From positions 186,001 through 250,000 of the forward strand of contig NZ_CP046530.1 in NCBI RefSeq assembly GCF_030408375.1: DNA of 64,000 nucleotides, in the 5' to 3' direction. Under the pieces are notes generated by a model, which saw only the letters and a program-made list of their open reading frames with translations, was not told where the DNA came from and ran no database searches. Made by a program: the position numbers and the translations under genes. The first letter of the stretch is position 1. Every line of letters begins with the position of its first letter. Shown piece by piece: positions 34,366 through 44,066 of this stretch. This stretch comes from Corynebacterium afermentans subsp. lipophilum (GTDB lineage Bacteria; Actinomycetota; Actinomycetes; Mycobacteriales; Mycobacteriaceae).

Positions 34366-35694
34366 CTACCGCAGCGCCACATACAGCGCCAGCGCCGCGC
34401 GCCAGTTCGTCGGGTTGAAACCTGTGGCTTTGATTTTGTCCAGCACCAGGGTGGATTCGCGGGGGCGCGGCGCCTCCACGCCGAATTCGGCGCCGTACTG
34501 CTCGGTGGTCACGGGGTGGACGTCCGCCGGGTCGCCGCCGACGGCGATGAACACGGCCATGGCGATCTCGTCGCGCGTGGCGGCGTCGCCGTCGGAGGTG
34601 ATGTTGTACACGCCGTACTCGGCGCCGGTGTCGAGCAGGTGCGCGATACCTTTGGCCAGGTCCTCCGCCCAGGTGGGGCGGCCGCGCTGGTCGCAGACCA
34701 CCTTCGGCGCCGCACTTTTCGCCGCGAGGTCGGCCATGACGGACATGAAGTTGCGGCCGTCGCCGAACACCCAGCTCGTGCGCACCACGTAGTGCTTGCG
34801 CGCGACCTGCGCGGCAGTGTCGCCGGCGGCCTTCGACGCGCCGTACGCGCTCAGCGGCGACGGGGCCTCAGCCTCGTCGTGCACCTCGACGTTGCCGTCG
34901 AAGATGTAGTCGGAGGAGACATGGACGAGCGTGAGGTCGTGCTCATTGCTTATCGACGCAAGCTCCGCCGGCGCCGCCGCATTCACCCTCCATGCCCCGG
35001 CCCGGTCGTCCTCCGCGCCGTTGACGTCGTTGTAGGCGGCGCAGTTCACAATCGCCCAGTAGTCCGCCCAGTCAATGCCGGCGCTTTTCGCCGCGTCGGC
35101 GACGTGGCAGATGTCGAACTCGTCGTGGCCCACGAAGTGGGCCTGGTCCTCCGACCAGATTTGGCGCAGGGCGCGTCCAAGCTGGCCGTTGGCGCCGGTG
35201 ACGAGGATGCGGCGTGGGGGCAGCGCTGTGGCGTCGATAAGCATGGGATGCTCGAGGTCTTTGGCGGACAGCTCGGTGGGCTCGAGCGGCCAGTCGATTT
35301 CCTTGTAGGAGCAGAACGCGCCGCCGGGGGAGTAGCGCTGGTTGACCAGGTAGATGTAGGTGGTGTCGTCCTCGAGCGCCTGGAAGCCGTTGGCCACGCC
35401 GCGGGGGACGAACACGGCGGTGTCCGGGCCGATCTCGCAGGTGAACTTCTCGCCGTACGTGGCGGAGCCTTCGCGCATGTCCACCCACGCGCCGAACACG
35501 CGGCCGGTGGCCACGGAGACCCACTTGTCCCACGGCTCGGCGTGCATGCCGCGGGTGGCGCCGCGGCGGGCGTTGAAGCTGACGTTGTGCTGCTTCGGGG
35601 TGAGTTTTTGGCCGGACCAGTTCTCTTTGAACCAGCCACGGTTGTCCTCGTGGACGGTAAGTTGGTGAACCTCGAGGCCGTCGATGGTGGTCAT
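34366..35694 (-). CDS. rmlCD: Fused dTDP-4-dehydrorhamnose 3,5-epimerase/reductase (RmlC-RmlD)
   Basis: A 442-residue fusion. Residues 1-160 are an RmlC cupin (ARRGATRGMHAEPWDKWVSV, then GKxFxCEIG-like and VFVPRGVANGFQAL). Residues 163-442 are an RmlD short-chain dehydrogenase (RRILVTGANGQLGRALRQ, SSDYIFDG, YGASKAAGD with Tyr and Lys). It joins the last two steps of dTDP-rhamnose synthesis. The fusion is known from corynebacteria. The frame is open upstream to 35895; ATG 35694 follows an AAAGGGGA site and lies one base from the rmlB stop. Confidence 0.93.
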   Translation of the reverse strand: MTTIDGLEVHQLTVHEDNRGWFKENWSGQKLTPKQHNVSFNARRGATRGMHAEPWDKWVSVATGRVFGAWVDMREGSATYGEKFTCEIGPDTAVFVPRGVANGFQALEDDTTYIYLVNQRYSPGGAFCSYKEIDWPLEPTELSAKDLEHPMLIDATALPPRRILVTGANGQLGRALRQIWSEDQAHFVGHDEFDICHVADAAKSAGIDWADYWAIVNCAAYNDVNGAEDDRAGAWRVNAAAPAELASISNEHDLTLVHVSSDYIFDGNVEVHDEAEAPSPLSAYGASKAAGDTAAQVARKHYVVRTSWVFGDGRNFMSVMADLAAKSAAPKVVCDQRGRPTWAEDLAKGIAHLLDTGAEYGVYNITSDGDAATRDEIAMAVFIAVGGDPADVHPVTTEQYGAEFGVEAPRPRESTLVLDKIKATGFNPTNWRAALALYVALR

Positions 35695-35695
35695 T

Positions 35696-36685
<990 letters not shown>

Positions 36686-37864
36686 CTACCTTACAAGGCC
36701 CGCCAGGTGCACGAGCGCGCCGACGATCGGCCCGGCGAACAGCGCCACCACAACCGTTGTGGCGACGCCCCACGGCGCGAGGAACAACACGGCGAACGCG
36801 GTGGCGGTGGCGGCGAGCCAGCCGGCGACGTAAAACGCGTGGCGCTCTAAGGCGAGCACGGCCACGCCGGTGATCATGAGCATGCCCATGAACGCGGAGG
36901 CGAAGGTGAGCAGGCCGAGCGTGAGCCCGTCGACAAACAGCTCCGGTTTGTACACCACCCGCAAAATCCACGGGCCGATCAGCCAGGCCGCCGCGAAGCC
37001 GATGAGGCCGACGCCCATGATCGCGCCGACCGGGGCGGCGAGTGCCTTATAGACGGCGCCGCGGCGCTCCACGAAGCGCACCACCAGCGCCGATTGGAAA
37101 CGCTGCAGCGGCACCAGCACCGGCGCGCGGGTGAGCATGACGGCGTTGTTGATCGCGGCGACGGCAGCGCCAGCAGTTGCCGCGGGGAAGGCAGCGGAGG
37201 CGGCGGTGGGAAAGCCCGTGATCAGCGCGGCCGACGCCCCGGAGGCCACCATGGCGGAGCCGACGCGGCGCACAAACGCCCCGCGGTCCACGTCCAGCTG
37301 CACGCGCACCGGCGCCAGCGCCAGGACCACCGCCCAGCTCAGCGCGCCGATGACGGTGATAGCCAAAAACTCCACCAGCCCGCCGCCGAGCGCCCACACC
37401 ACCACCGCAAGCACGAGGCGCACACCGGAGTCCAGGGCGACCAGCGCGGCGTAGCGGTTCCACAGCCCGGAGCCGCTCAAGATGCCGGAGAGCACCGCCT
37501 GGAAGGCGTAGCTGAGCAGGCCGAACGCCAACAACCCCGTGGCGGTGCCCGGGTGGGCGGGCACGATGCGGCCCATGGTGAAAAACCCCACCAGCAGCAC
37601 CACTGCAGCTAGCGCCGCGCCGATCGCCGCGCCGAGCTTCCACGGGTTAGCGCTGCCACGCACCTGCGTCTCGCGCGAGGCTGCCACGGCGCGGGTGGTT
37701 TCCTGCGTGATGCCGTCGATGAGCCCGGTGCAGGCGAAAAACAGGCCCCAGTAGGCCAAGAAGGAGTTGTAGCCGTGCTCGGCGTCCAGGGCCCAGCTGG
37801 CAATCCACATGACCACAAAGCCGCTGGCCGCGGCGAAGATGGTGGCCAGGGAGAGGTTTTTCAC
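36686..37864 (-). CDS. Polysaccharide/lipid-linked sugar flippase-like membrane protein
   Basis: A 392-residue protein with roughly 12 hydrophobic segments, resembling Wzx/MurJ-type exporters of the MVF/MOP superfamily. In the rhamnose operon it may flip a lipid-linked glycan. The frame is open to 37897 without a good start. GTG 37864 overlaps the preceding TGA as GTGA and has GGAG at suitable distance; GTG 37870 is an alternative. Substrate not evident. Confidence 0.75.
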   Translation of the reverse strand: MKNLSLATIFAAASGFVVMWIASWALDAEHGYNSFLAYWGLFFACTGLIDGITQETTRAVAASRETQVRGSANPWKLGAAIGAALAAVVLLVGFFTMGRIVPAHPGTATGLLAFGLLSYAFQAVLSGILSGSGLWNRYAALVALDSGVRLVLAVVVWALGGGLVEFLAITVIGALSWAVVLALAPVRVQLDVDRGAFVRRVGSAMVASGASAALITGFPTAASAAFPAATAGAAVAAINNAVMLTRAPVLVPLQRFQSALVVRFVERRGAVYKALAAPVGAIMGVGLIGFAAAWLIGPWILRVVYKPELFVDGLTLGLLTFASAFMGMLMITGVAVLALERHAFYVAGWLAATATAFAVLFLAPWGVATTVVVALFAGPIVGALVHLAGLVR

Positions 37865-39108
37865 GGGCACTCCGGAAGCTCGGGGTGCTGGATCCACGCG
37901 TCCAGGATCGGGGAGATGTCCACGCCCTGGCGCTTAAACGCGTTGACCAGGTCGAAGGTCTCCACGATGCCGTGGGCGTTGGTGGCCACGTAATCGCGCA
38001 CCGCGTTGAAGAACACGGCGTCGCCAAAGGCGCGGCGCAGTGCGTGGAGGGCGATGGCGCCGCGTTTGTACACGCGGTCGTCGAACATGTCGCGCGGGCC
38101 CGGGTCCGCGAGGGTGAACCGCATGGGCGTGATTTTGGCGTAGTGGGCGCGCACGGAGGCGTCGATAGGCATTTGCCCCGTAAAGTCCGCCCACAGCCAC
38201 TCGGCGTAGCAGGCGAAACCTTCGTTGAGCCAGATGTCCTCCCACTGTGCGATGCCCAGCGAGTTGCCGAACCACTGGTGCGCCAGCTCGTGCGCGATGA
38301 GGCGCTCGTTGCCCTGCAGGTGGTTCACGCCGAAGATGGACAGCCCCTGGGCCTCGAGCGGGATCTCCAGCTCATCTTCATGCACGACCACCTGGTAGTT
38401 CTCAAACGGGTAGGGGCCGAAGACGGTTTCGAAGTAGTCCAGCATGGCCTGCTGCTTGTCCAAGTCGCCCACCTGGGTCGCCGGCGGCAGCCACGCCACG
38501 GTGTTGCGGCCCAGATCCACGCGGTGGAACTGGCCCACCTGCACCGTGGCCAGGTAGGTGGCCATGGGGCGGGCGGTGGTGTTGGTCACCGCCACGTACC
38601 CGCGGTCCGCGCGCACGTTGAAGGTGTAGGTGGCCTTCTCGTCCGGGGTGTCGTCGCAGGGGAACCAGGACGGCGCGCCGTCGGGCTGGTTGGCGGTCAG
38701 CGCGCCGTTTTCCAGCTCCTCCCACCCCAGCATGCCCCACGCGGTACGGCGGGGGCGCGGGGAGCCGGCGTAGCGGATGGTCATCTGCAGCTCCGTGTCC
38801 ACCGGGATGAACTGGTCGAAGGTGATGCGCAGCTTGCCGCCGTGGTGGCGGTAGCGCTTGATTTCAAAGCCTCCGGATACCTCCACGCGGCGCACCGACA
38901 GGCCCTGGGTGAGGTCGAGGGTGAGGTGGTTCAGCTCCCGCCAGGTGCTCAGCGTCAGGGTCGCAGTTGCTTCGAGACGGTTCGGGGCAACCTTGTAGTC
39001 AAAATCCAGGTCGTAGTGCGTGACGTGGAACCCCAGGTTGAACTCCACGCCGGTGTAGCGGTCGCGGGTGCCGGGGATGGGTGTGGAGCGAAGCCTCAGG
39101 TTTCTCAT
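37861..39108 (-). CDS. M1-family metallopeptidase
   Basis: A 415-residue gluzincin. HELAHQW at 273-279 with the third zinc ligand Glu296 in WLNEGFA (spacing HExxH-x18-E). It is half the length of PepN: it holds the N-terminal beta domain and the thermolysin-like domain but not the long C-terminal helical domain, and the GAMEN exopeptidase motif reads LEAQG (about 251-255). The missing GAMEN glutamate suggests unusual specificity. No signal peptide. It overlaps the flippase start by four bases and is first in the operon. Confidence 0.85.
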   Translation of the reverse strand: MRNLRLRSTPIPGTRDRYTGVEFNLGFHVTHYDLDFDYKVAPNRLEATATLTLSTWRELNHLTLDLTQGLSVRRVEVSGGFEIKRYRHHGGKLRITFDQFIPVDTELQMTIRYAGSPRPRRTAWGMLGWEELENGALTANQPDGAPSWFPCDDTPDEKATYTFNVRADRGYVAVTNTTARPMATYLATVQVGQFHRVDLGRNTVAWLPPATQVGDLDKQQAMLDYFETVFGPYPFENYQVVVHEDELEIPLEAQGLSIFGVNHLQGNERLIAHELAHQWFGNSLGIAQWEDIWLNEGFACYAEWLWADFTGQMPIDASVRAHYAKITPMRFTLADPGPRDMFDDRVYKRGAIALHALRRAFGDAVFFNAVRDYVATNAHGIVETFDLVNAFKRQGVDISPILDAWIQHPELPECP

Positions 39109-39119
39109 CGCCGGGAAGT

Positions 39120-41087
39120 CTACGCCAGGGTGTTGCCGATCTTGTCGTTGATCCACAGGTAGATCAACGCCTCCACCCGCGACACCTGTGCGTTATCCGC
39201 GGCACCGGCGTGACCGCCTGCGGTGTTTTCGAAGTAGTCCACCGGCTGGCCCGCCCGCCACAGCGCGAGCGCGAAGGTGCGGGCGTGGGCGGGGTGGACG
39301 CGGTCGTCGCGCGTGGAGGTGGTCACCAGTGCCGGCGGGTAGGCCACTTCCTCGCGCGGGCGGACGTTGTGCAGCGGCGACCAGGTTGCAATCGCGGCGC
39401 GCTCTTCGGGGTTGTCCGGGTCGCCGTACTCCGCCATCCAGGACGCGCCGGCGGACAGAGTGTGGTAGCGCAGCATGTCCGTCAGCGGCACCTGGATCAC
39501 CGCCGCCCCAAAGCACTCCGGGTACTGCACCAGCGCGCCGGAGGTGAGCAGCCCGCCGTTCGAGCCGCCACGGATGGCAATCTGCGCAGCCGTGGCGTAG
39601 CCGCGGGCGACGACGTCCTCGAGCACCGCCTTGTGGTCCTCCCACACCTTGTGGCGGTTGGTCTTGACCACCTGCGAGTGCCACTCGGGCCCGAACTCGC
39701 CGCCGCCGCGCAGGTTGGGCTGGACGTAGAAGTTGCCCTGCTCCAGCCACGCGATGCCGCGCACGTTGGAAAACGCGGGCGTGAGCGAGACCTCGAAGCC
39801 ACCGTAGCCTCCCACCAGCGTGGGGCGGGGGCCAAGGGAGAAGTTGCCGGTGATGAAGTACGGCAGGCGCGTGCCGTCGGCGGAGGTCACCCAGTGCTGG
39901 CGGGTTTCAAGCCCGCTCGTGTCGAAGTGGGCGGGGGCGCGCTTGGCTTCGGCGAGCGCGCCGGAGGCGTCGCCACGCAACAGCGTTGTCGGCGTGGTGA
40001 AGGAGGAGGCGGCGACCCAGAACTCGTCGCCGGCGAGCGGGCTTGCGGCCACCACGTGGGCGCTCGCGGCCTCGGGCAGCGTGAGCTCGGTGCGCTCCCA
40101 GGTGCCCAACGCGACGCGGGAGATGCTGGTGGCCACGTCCACAAGGCAGGTGATAAGCAGCGCGTTTTCGGTGAACGCGATCGATTCGACGGTGGCGTCC
40201 TGCTCGAGCACGGTGAAATCGCGGGCGCCTTGCTGGAACGCATCGAGGTCGATCACGCCGAGGGCACCCGCGGGCACGCCCGCGAACTCGGTGCGCGGCT
40301 GGATGAACAGCCACTTCCGGTGGGGGATGGCGTCGCAATCGTCCGGCACGTCTACATACTCGCCGTCCACCCACGTGCGCGAGGTGTAAAAATCGAGCGC
40401 CCGCGTGACGACGGTCCTCCGGTCCACCACGTCATAGCCCGCCCCGACGGCCACGTCGTCGGGTTCGCCGGTGAAGATGACGGTCTTGTCGCCGCCGCGG
40501 GTCCAGCGCGCCACCTGCATGGGGTAGCCGGAGTTGGTGACCGTGCCCGGGCCTTCGTCGGTGCCCACCAGGATGGTGTCGCGGTCTACCCAGCTGACAT
40601 CCGTTTTCGCCTCGTCGATGGTGAAGCCGCCCGCTGCTGCATCGACGAAGGTGCGGGTTTCAAGGTCGAACTCGCGCACCATCACCGCGTCCGCGCCGCC
40701 TCGCGACAGGCGGATCAGCGCCCGGTCCCAGCTCAGCGGCAACACGGTTGCGCCCTTGTACACCCAGTCCTCGTCTTCGTCGGCGGCCAGCGCATCGACG
40801 TCGAGGAGGACCTCCCAATCAGCTTCTCCCTCGGCGAGGAACGAGGCGAGCGTCGTGCGGCGCCACAGTCCGCGCTCGTGCTCGCTGTCGCGCCAGAAGT
40901 TGTACAGGTACTCGCCGCGCCGGGTGACAAACGGGATCCGGTCGTCCGAATCCAAAGCGGCGCGGATCCGCTTACGCAGCGCGGCCGAATCGAGCCGCGC
41001 TTCTGTCGCGTCGGACCACTCCCGGGCCCATTTCAGGGCGGGGGCGGCCGTGAGGTCGTCGAGAAGCTTGGGCTCGATGTCGCGCAC
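39120..41087 (-). CDS. Prolyl oligopeptidase family serine peptidase (S9A)
   Basis: A 655-residue cytosolic peptidase. An N-terminal beta-propeller (about 70-390) caps a C-terminal alpha/beta hydrolase. The nucleophile is in IRGGSNGGLLT (near 497), the oxyanion loop is GGYGGFEVSLTP and the His lies in the TAGGHAGAADN segment near 630. The DDRVHPAHA loop carries the Asp. It cleaves after proline in short peptides. GTG start one base after the mycoloyltransferase stop. Confidence 0.9.
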   Translation of the reverse strand: MRDIEPKLLDDLTAAPALKWAREWSDATEARLDSAALRKRIRAALDSDDRIPFVTRRGEYLYNFWRDSEHERGLWRRTTLASFLAEGEADWEVLLDVDALAADEDEDWVYKGATVLPLSWDRALIRLSRGGADAVMVREFDLETRTFVDAAAGGFTIDEAKTDVSWVDRDTILVGTDEGPGTVTNSGYPMQVARWTRGGDKTVIFTGEPDDVAVGAGYDVVDRRTVVTRALDFYTSRTWVDGEYVDVPDDCDAIPHRKWLFIQPRTEFAGVPAGALGVIDLDAFQQGARDFTVLEQDATVESIAFTENALLITCLVDVATSISRVALGTWERTELTLPEAASAHVVAASPLAGDEFWVAASSFTTPTTLLRGDASGALAEAKRAPAHFDTSGLETRQHWVTSADGTRLPYFITGNFSLGPRPTLVGGYGGFEVSLTPAFSNVRGIAWLEQGNFYVQPNLRGGGEFGPEWHSQVVKTNRHKVWEDHKAVLEDVVARGYATAAQIAIRGGSNGGLLTSGALVQYPECFGAAVIQVPLTDMLRYHTLSAGASWMAEYGDPDNPEERAAIATWSPLHNVRPREEVAYPPALVTTSTRDDRVHPAHARTFALALWRAGQPVDYFENTAGGHAGAADNAQVSRVEALIYLWINDKIGNTLA

Positions 41088-41088
41088 G

Positions 41089-42210
41089 CTAAGCCCCCAG
41101 AGCAGGCTTGATTGTGGTGTGCCAGGCGCGGTCCATGTCCTCGGTCCAGTACGGCCAGGAGTGGGTGCCCACGTTGCGCAGCTCGAAGTGCGCCGGGATG
41201 CCCAGGCCGTCCAGCTTGGCCTTCAGGTCGTGGGTGCACTTGTTCACCGCGGCCTCGATCACGCCGCCTTCGACCTGCAGCACGCCCGAGCCGAGCTGCG
41301 CCGCCGGCATCGGGGCACCCTTGCCCAGCAGGTAGCTGACCTGGTCCGGGTGGCCCGCCAGCCCCGTGCCGGAGGAGACGTACAGGCGGGTGCCGCGCAG
41401 CTTCTCCGCGCCCAAAAGCGCGTCGTTGTAGCGGTTGTACGGCCCGTTCATCGGCCCCCACATCATCTCCGGGGTGACCGTTTGGAAATTCGGGTTACCC
41501 GCGCGGTTGACGGTCACGCGCGCGAAATTGTAGCCGTGCGGCGAAGACGTGGACGCGCAGCCGGAAAACGCCGCCACGGCCTGGTACATCCCCGGGTTAT
41601 GCTCCGCGAACAGCAGGGCAGAAGTGGCGGACATGGACAATCCGGTTACGGCGCGGCGGCCGTTGGCGCCCACCACGCGCTCGATCGGGCCGGGAAGCTC
41701 CTTGGTCAAAAACGTCTCCCACTTCTGCGGGCCGTTGATGTAGTCGGAGGCGACGTCGTCTTTCACCCAGTCCGTGTAGTAGGAAAACGCGCCGGCCTGC
41801 GGCACCACCACGTTGACGCCTTTGCCGGCGAAGTAGTCCTTCACCGGGTAGAGCTTCAGCCAGTCCTGGTTCTGCTCCGCGCCGCCGGCACCGTTGAGCA
41901 GGTACAGCGTCGGTGCGTTGCGCACGCGGTTGCCGGCGGCGTCGGTGGCCGGCACCACTGCGACCGGGATGTCGCGGCGCATGGAGGGGGAGTACACGTT
42001 GTAGGACAGCACCGTCTTGTGGTCCACCTGGTTGGCCCACTCCTGCGGCTGGCCGGTGCGGGTGATCCGCGGCGGGTTCGATCGCGCGTCCCACGCCTTC
42101 ACAACGCCTTCCTGGCCGGCTGGCTGCTGGGCGGAGGTCGCCGGTGCGCTGGTGCCGGCGAGGGAGAGTGCCGTGAGGGCGGCAAGCGCCGCCGCCTTGA
42201 TCTTTCTCAT
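41089..42210 (-). CDS. Mycoloyltransferase (antigen 85-like), first copy
   Basis: A 373-residue secreted alpha/beta hydrolase. Signal peptide MRKIKAAALAALTALSLAGT with cleavage near 26. LYLLNGAGGAEQNQDW near 103-118 forms the oxyanion/carbohydrate loop, the nucleophile Ser192 is in GLSMSAT (190-196), and the catalytic His is in GTHSW near 355. It transfers mycolic acids to trehalose, arabinogalactan or small proteins. The frame upstream to 42252 is not the start; ATG 42210 gives the signal peptide. A second copy follows on the same strand at 42556. Confidence 0.93.
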   Translation of the reverse strand: MRKIKAAALAALTALSLAGTSAPATSAQQPAGQEGVVKAWDARSNPPRITRTGQPQEWANQVDHKTVLSYNVYSPSMRRDIPVAVVPATDAAGNRVRNAPTLYLLNGAGGAEQNQDWLKLYPVKDYFAGKGVNVVVPQAGAFSYYTDWVKDDVASDYINGPQKWETFLTKELPGPIERVVGANGRRAVTGLSMSATSALLFAEHNPGMYQAVAAFSGCASTSSPHGYNFARVTVNRAGNPNFQTVTPEMMWGPMNGPYNRYNDALLGAEKLRGTRLYVSSGTGLAGHPDQVSYLLGKGAPMPAAQLGSGVLQVEGGVIEAAVNKCTHDLKAKLDGLGIPAHFELRNVGTHSWPYWTEDMDRAWHTTIKPALGA

Positions 42211-42280
42211 ATGTGTATCCAGTCCTGGGGAGGGGGCTAAACTGACAGGCAATTATTGCGCCATTCTATGGGACATTCGT

Positions 42281-42286
42281 TACTGT
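42281..42286 (+). promoter_or_regulatory. Putative -10 box of the 36-residue peptide gene
   Basis: TACTGT with a TTGCGC word 19 bases upstream (42256-42261) in the divergent gap between the first mycoloyltransferase and the peptide gene. Gives an mRNA leader of about 60 bases. Confidence 0.35.
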
Positions 42287-42352
42287 AGTGGCCAGCGTTA
42301 CGCGTGTGGCGTGTTGCGCCGCCCGCCCGGAAACCCCGAAAGGACCCCCAAA

Positions 42353-42463
42353 ATGAACCCCATCGAAACTGTCCAGGTGCAGATCAACCAGATTCTCGGC
42401 GAGCTCGTGCACGCAGGCTCCTCCATGTCCTCCACCATCGCCTACGGCATGGGCATGTTCTAA
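42353..42463 (+). CDS. 36-residue peptide encoded between two mycoloyltransferase genes
   Basis: ATG 42353 is preceded by GAAAGGA at eight bases and the gene ends at its own strong terminator, so this is a real expressed unit. The peptide starts MNPIETVQVQINQILGELVH, continues with AGSSMSST and ends IAYGMGMF. It has no signal peptide, an amphipathic helix in the first half and a Ser-rich turn. Length, lack of signal and genomic context recall the PorA/PorH pore-forming peptides of corynebacteria, which are exported without signal and O-mycoloylated on Ser; sequence identity to them is not evident. Function is inference. Confidence 0.7.
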   Translation: MNPIETVQVQINQILGELVHAGSSMSSTIAYGMGMF

Positions 42464-42493
42464 AAAGGGCATGTTCTAGCGCGCTACGCAGCG

Positions 42494-42536
42494 AAAAAGG
42501 TGCCTCCCCGGACTGTTTTCGGGGAGGCACCTTTGG
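42494..42536 (+). terminator. Strong terminator shared by the peptide gene and the second mycoloyltransferase
   Basis: A 15-base perfect stem (AAAGGTGCCTCCCCG / CGGGGAGGCACCTTT) with a nine-base loop between convergent genes; A- and T-rich ends allow action in both directions. Confidence 0.92.
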
Positions 42537-42538
42537 TT

Positions 42539-42549
42539 CGTCGAGAAGC
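42539..42549 (-). repeat. Intergenic copy of the dispersed 11-mer (GCTTCTCGACG form)
   Basis: Lies between the stop of the second mycoloyltransferase (42556) and its terminator, on the coding strand of that gene, the same position as the copies at cspA and the SRPBCC gene. Confidence 0.65.
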
Positions 42550-42555
42550 AGGTGC

Positions 42556-43986
42556 CTACTGCTCCAGGCCGAGCGCCTCCTTGAACACCTTGTCAAAGGA
42601 AAGCTTCACGTCGTCGCGCCAGGACGCCCAGCTGTGGGTGCCCACATTGCGCAGCTCAGCGTGGGTGACCTCCACGTCGTTAGCGCGCATCTTCACCATC
42701 AGATCGTGGGTGCAGGCGTTCATCGCAGCCTCGATCACGCCGCCTTCAACCTGCAGAGTCATCGCGTTTGACAGCGCGCGGGCCGAAGCCGAGTCCGGGT
42801 CCACGCCGTACTGATTGATCAAGCGGTCCTTCAGGTAGCCCGGCGTATCGCTCTCGCCCGCCAGGCCGGTGCCGGTGGACAGGTACACCGCAGTGCCCTT
42901 CAGATCGGCAGCGTTGACCAGCGCGTCGTAGTGGCGGTTGTAGTCCGAGCCGCGCTCTCCGAAGATGTACTCCGGCGACATCACATTCGGCGCGCCGCGG
43001 CTGACGGTCAGGTTTAGATACTCCCAGGGGATCGGCGTGGACGTCGCCGCGCAGCCGGAGAAGGAGCCGACAGCGTCGTAGAAACCCGGGTTGTGCTCCG
43101 CCAGCAGCAGCACGGAGGTCGCGGCCATGGACAGGCCGGCCGCCGCGCGGTGCTCCTTGTCGGCCTTCATGTACGGTTCAACCGCCTGCGGCAGCTCATG
43201 AGCCAGGAAGGTCGACCACATCTGCTTGCCGTGGAAGAACGGGTTCGTGTCCGTGTCCACCGGCGGCTCGGCGGCCCAGTCCACGTAGTAGGAGAACGCG
43301 CCTTCCATCGGGATGACAACGTTCGCGCCGGAGTCCTTGTAGGTCTTCTCCAGCTCGTCGTAGGCTTGCGCCACCCAGTCGGTGTCCTGCTCGGAACCGC
43401 CGGCGCCGTTGAGCAGGTAGACCGTCGGGGCGTTCTCCTTGCGGTCGCCGTTTTCGTCGGTGGCGTAGAAGATCGCCACCGGGATGTCGCGCTCCATGGA
43501 CTCGGACTTCACGGAGATTGCCTCGTTGTCCCAGGCGCCGCGGTGGCGAGCGAGGATGCGCACCCACGCTTGGTCCTTGCCCTGGTAAGTCTTCGGCGCT
43601 TCGTCGAGCGGGCGGATATTCGGGTGCTCGTCCGTCGGCTCCGGGTCCTCGGCGGGTTCCACAATCGTTGCGGTCGGGCTCGTGCTTGTCGACGTCGCAT
43701 CCGTCGCCGCCGTCGTCGTTGTCGTGGGTGCCGTTGTGGAAGGTGTTGCCGTCGAGGACTTCGGCACAACCTTCGGCTTCTCCGACGTGGTCGGGCTCGT
43801 GGTCGAGCTCGCGGTGGTGCTGGTTGTTGGGGTGGGAAGCGAGGTCTGCACCGTCGTCGCCGCCGGGGACAGGGTGGTGACCGGCTCGTCGGTGCCGCCC
43901 TCCGCAAAGTGCTGGACGGCGGGCACGGAGCCTGCGGCGATAAGGGCGGCGGCGCCCAGGGCTACCGCCGTGCGAGTGAACTTCAC
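42556..43986 (-). CDS. Mycoloyltransferase (antigen 85-like), second copy with Ser/Thr-rich linker
   Basis: A 476-residue exported mycoloyltransferase. An N-terminal signal segment (VKFTRTAVALGAAALIAAGS) precedes a low-complexity Ser/Thr/Pro/Ala linker at about 36-108, then an acidic stretch and the catalytic domain. LYLLNGAGG-type loop near 190-200, nucleophile Ser286 in GLSMAAT, and GTHSW near the C-terminus. The linker resembles mucin-like stretches that are O-mannosylated in actinobacteria and could space the enzyme from the membrane. GTG 43986 chosen since it begins the signal segment. Divergent from lpd. Confidence 0.9.
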   Translation of the reverse strand: MKFTRTAVALGAAALIAAGSVPAVQHFAEGGTDEPVTTLSPAATTVQTSLPTPTTSTTASSTTSPTTSEKPKVVPKSSTATPSTTAPTTTTTAATDATSTSTSPTATIVEPAEDPEPTDEHPNIRPLDEAPKTYQGKDQAWVRILARHRGAWDNEAISVKSESMERDIPVAIFYATDENGDRKENAPTVYLLNGAGGSEQDTDWVAQAYDELEKTYKDSGANVVIPMEGAFSYYVDWAAEPPVDTDTNPFFHGKQMWSTFLAHELPQAVEPYMKADKEHRAAAGLSMAATSVLLLAEHNPGFYDAVGSFSGCAATSTPIPWEYLNLTVSRGAPNVMSPEYIFGERGSDYNRHYDALVNAADLKGTAVYLSTGTGLAGESDTPGYLKDRLINQYGVDPDSASARALSNAMTLQVEGGVIEAAMNACTHDLMVKMRANDVEVTHAELRNVGTHSWASWRDDVKLSFDKVFKEALGLEQ

Positions 43987-44053
43987 AGTGAATCGCTCAC
44001 TTTCATTCAAAAAACAAACAAGATGCTTCGCAACATTTTGCCAGACGGGCACG

Positions 44054-44059
44054 TACGAT
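44054..44059 (+). promoter_or_regulatory. Putative -10 box TACGAT of lpd
   Basis: Seven bases before GTG 44067, so the mRNA should begin at the start codon; no Shine-Dalgarno is present. Confidence 0.5.
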
Positions 44060-44066
44060 ATGCAGC

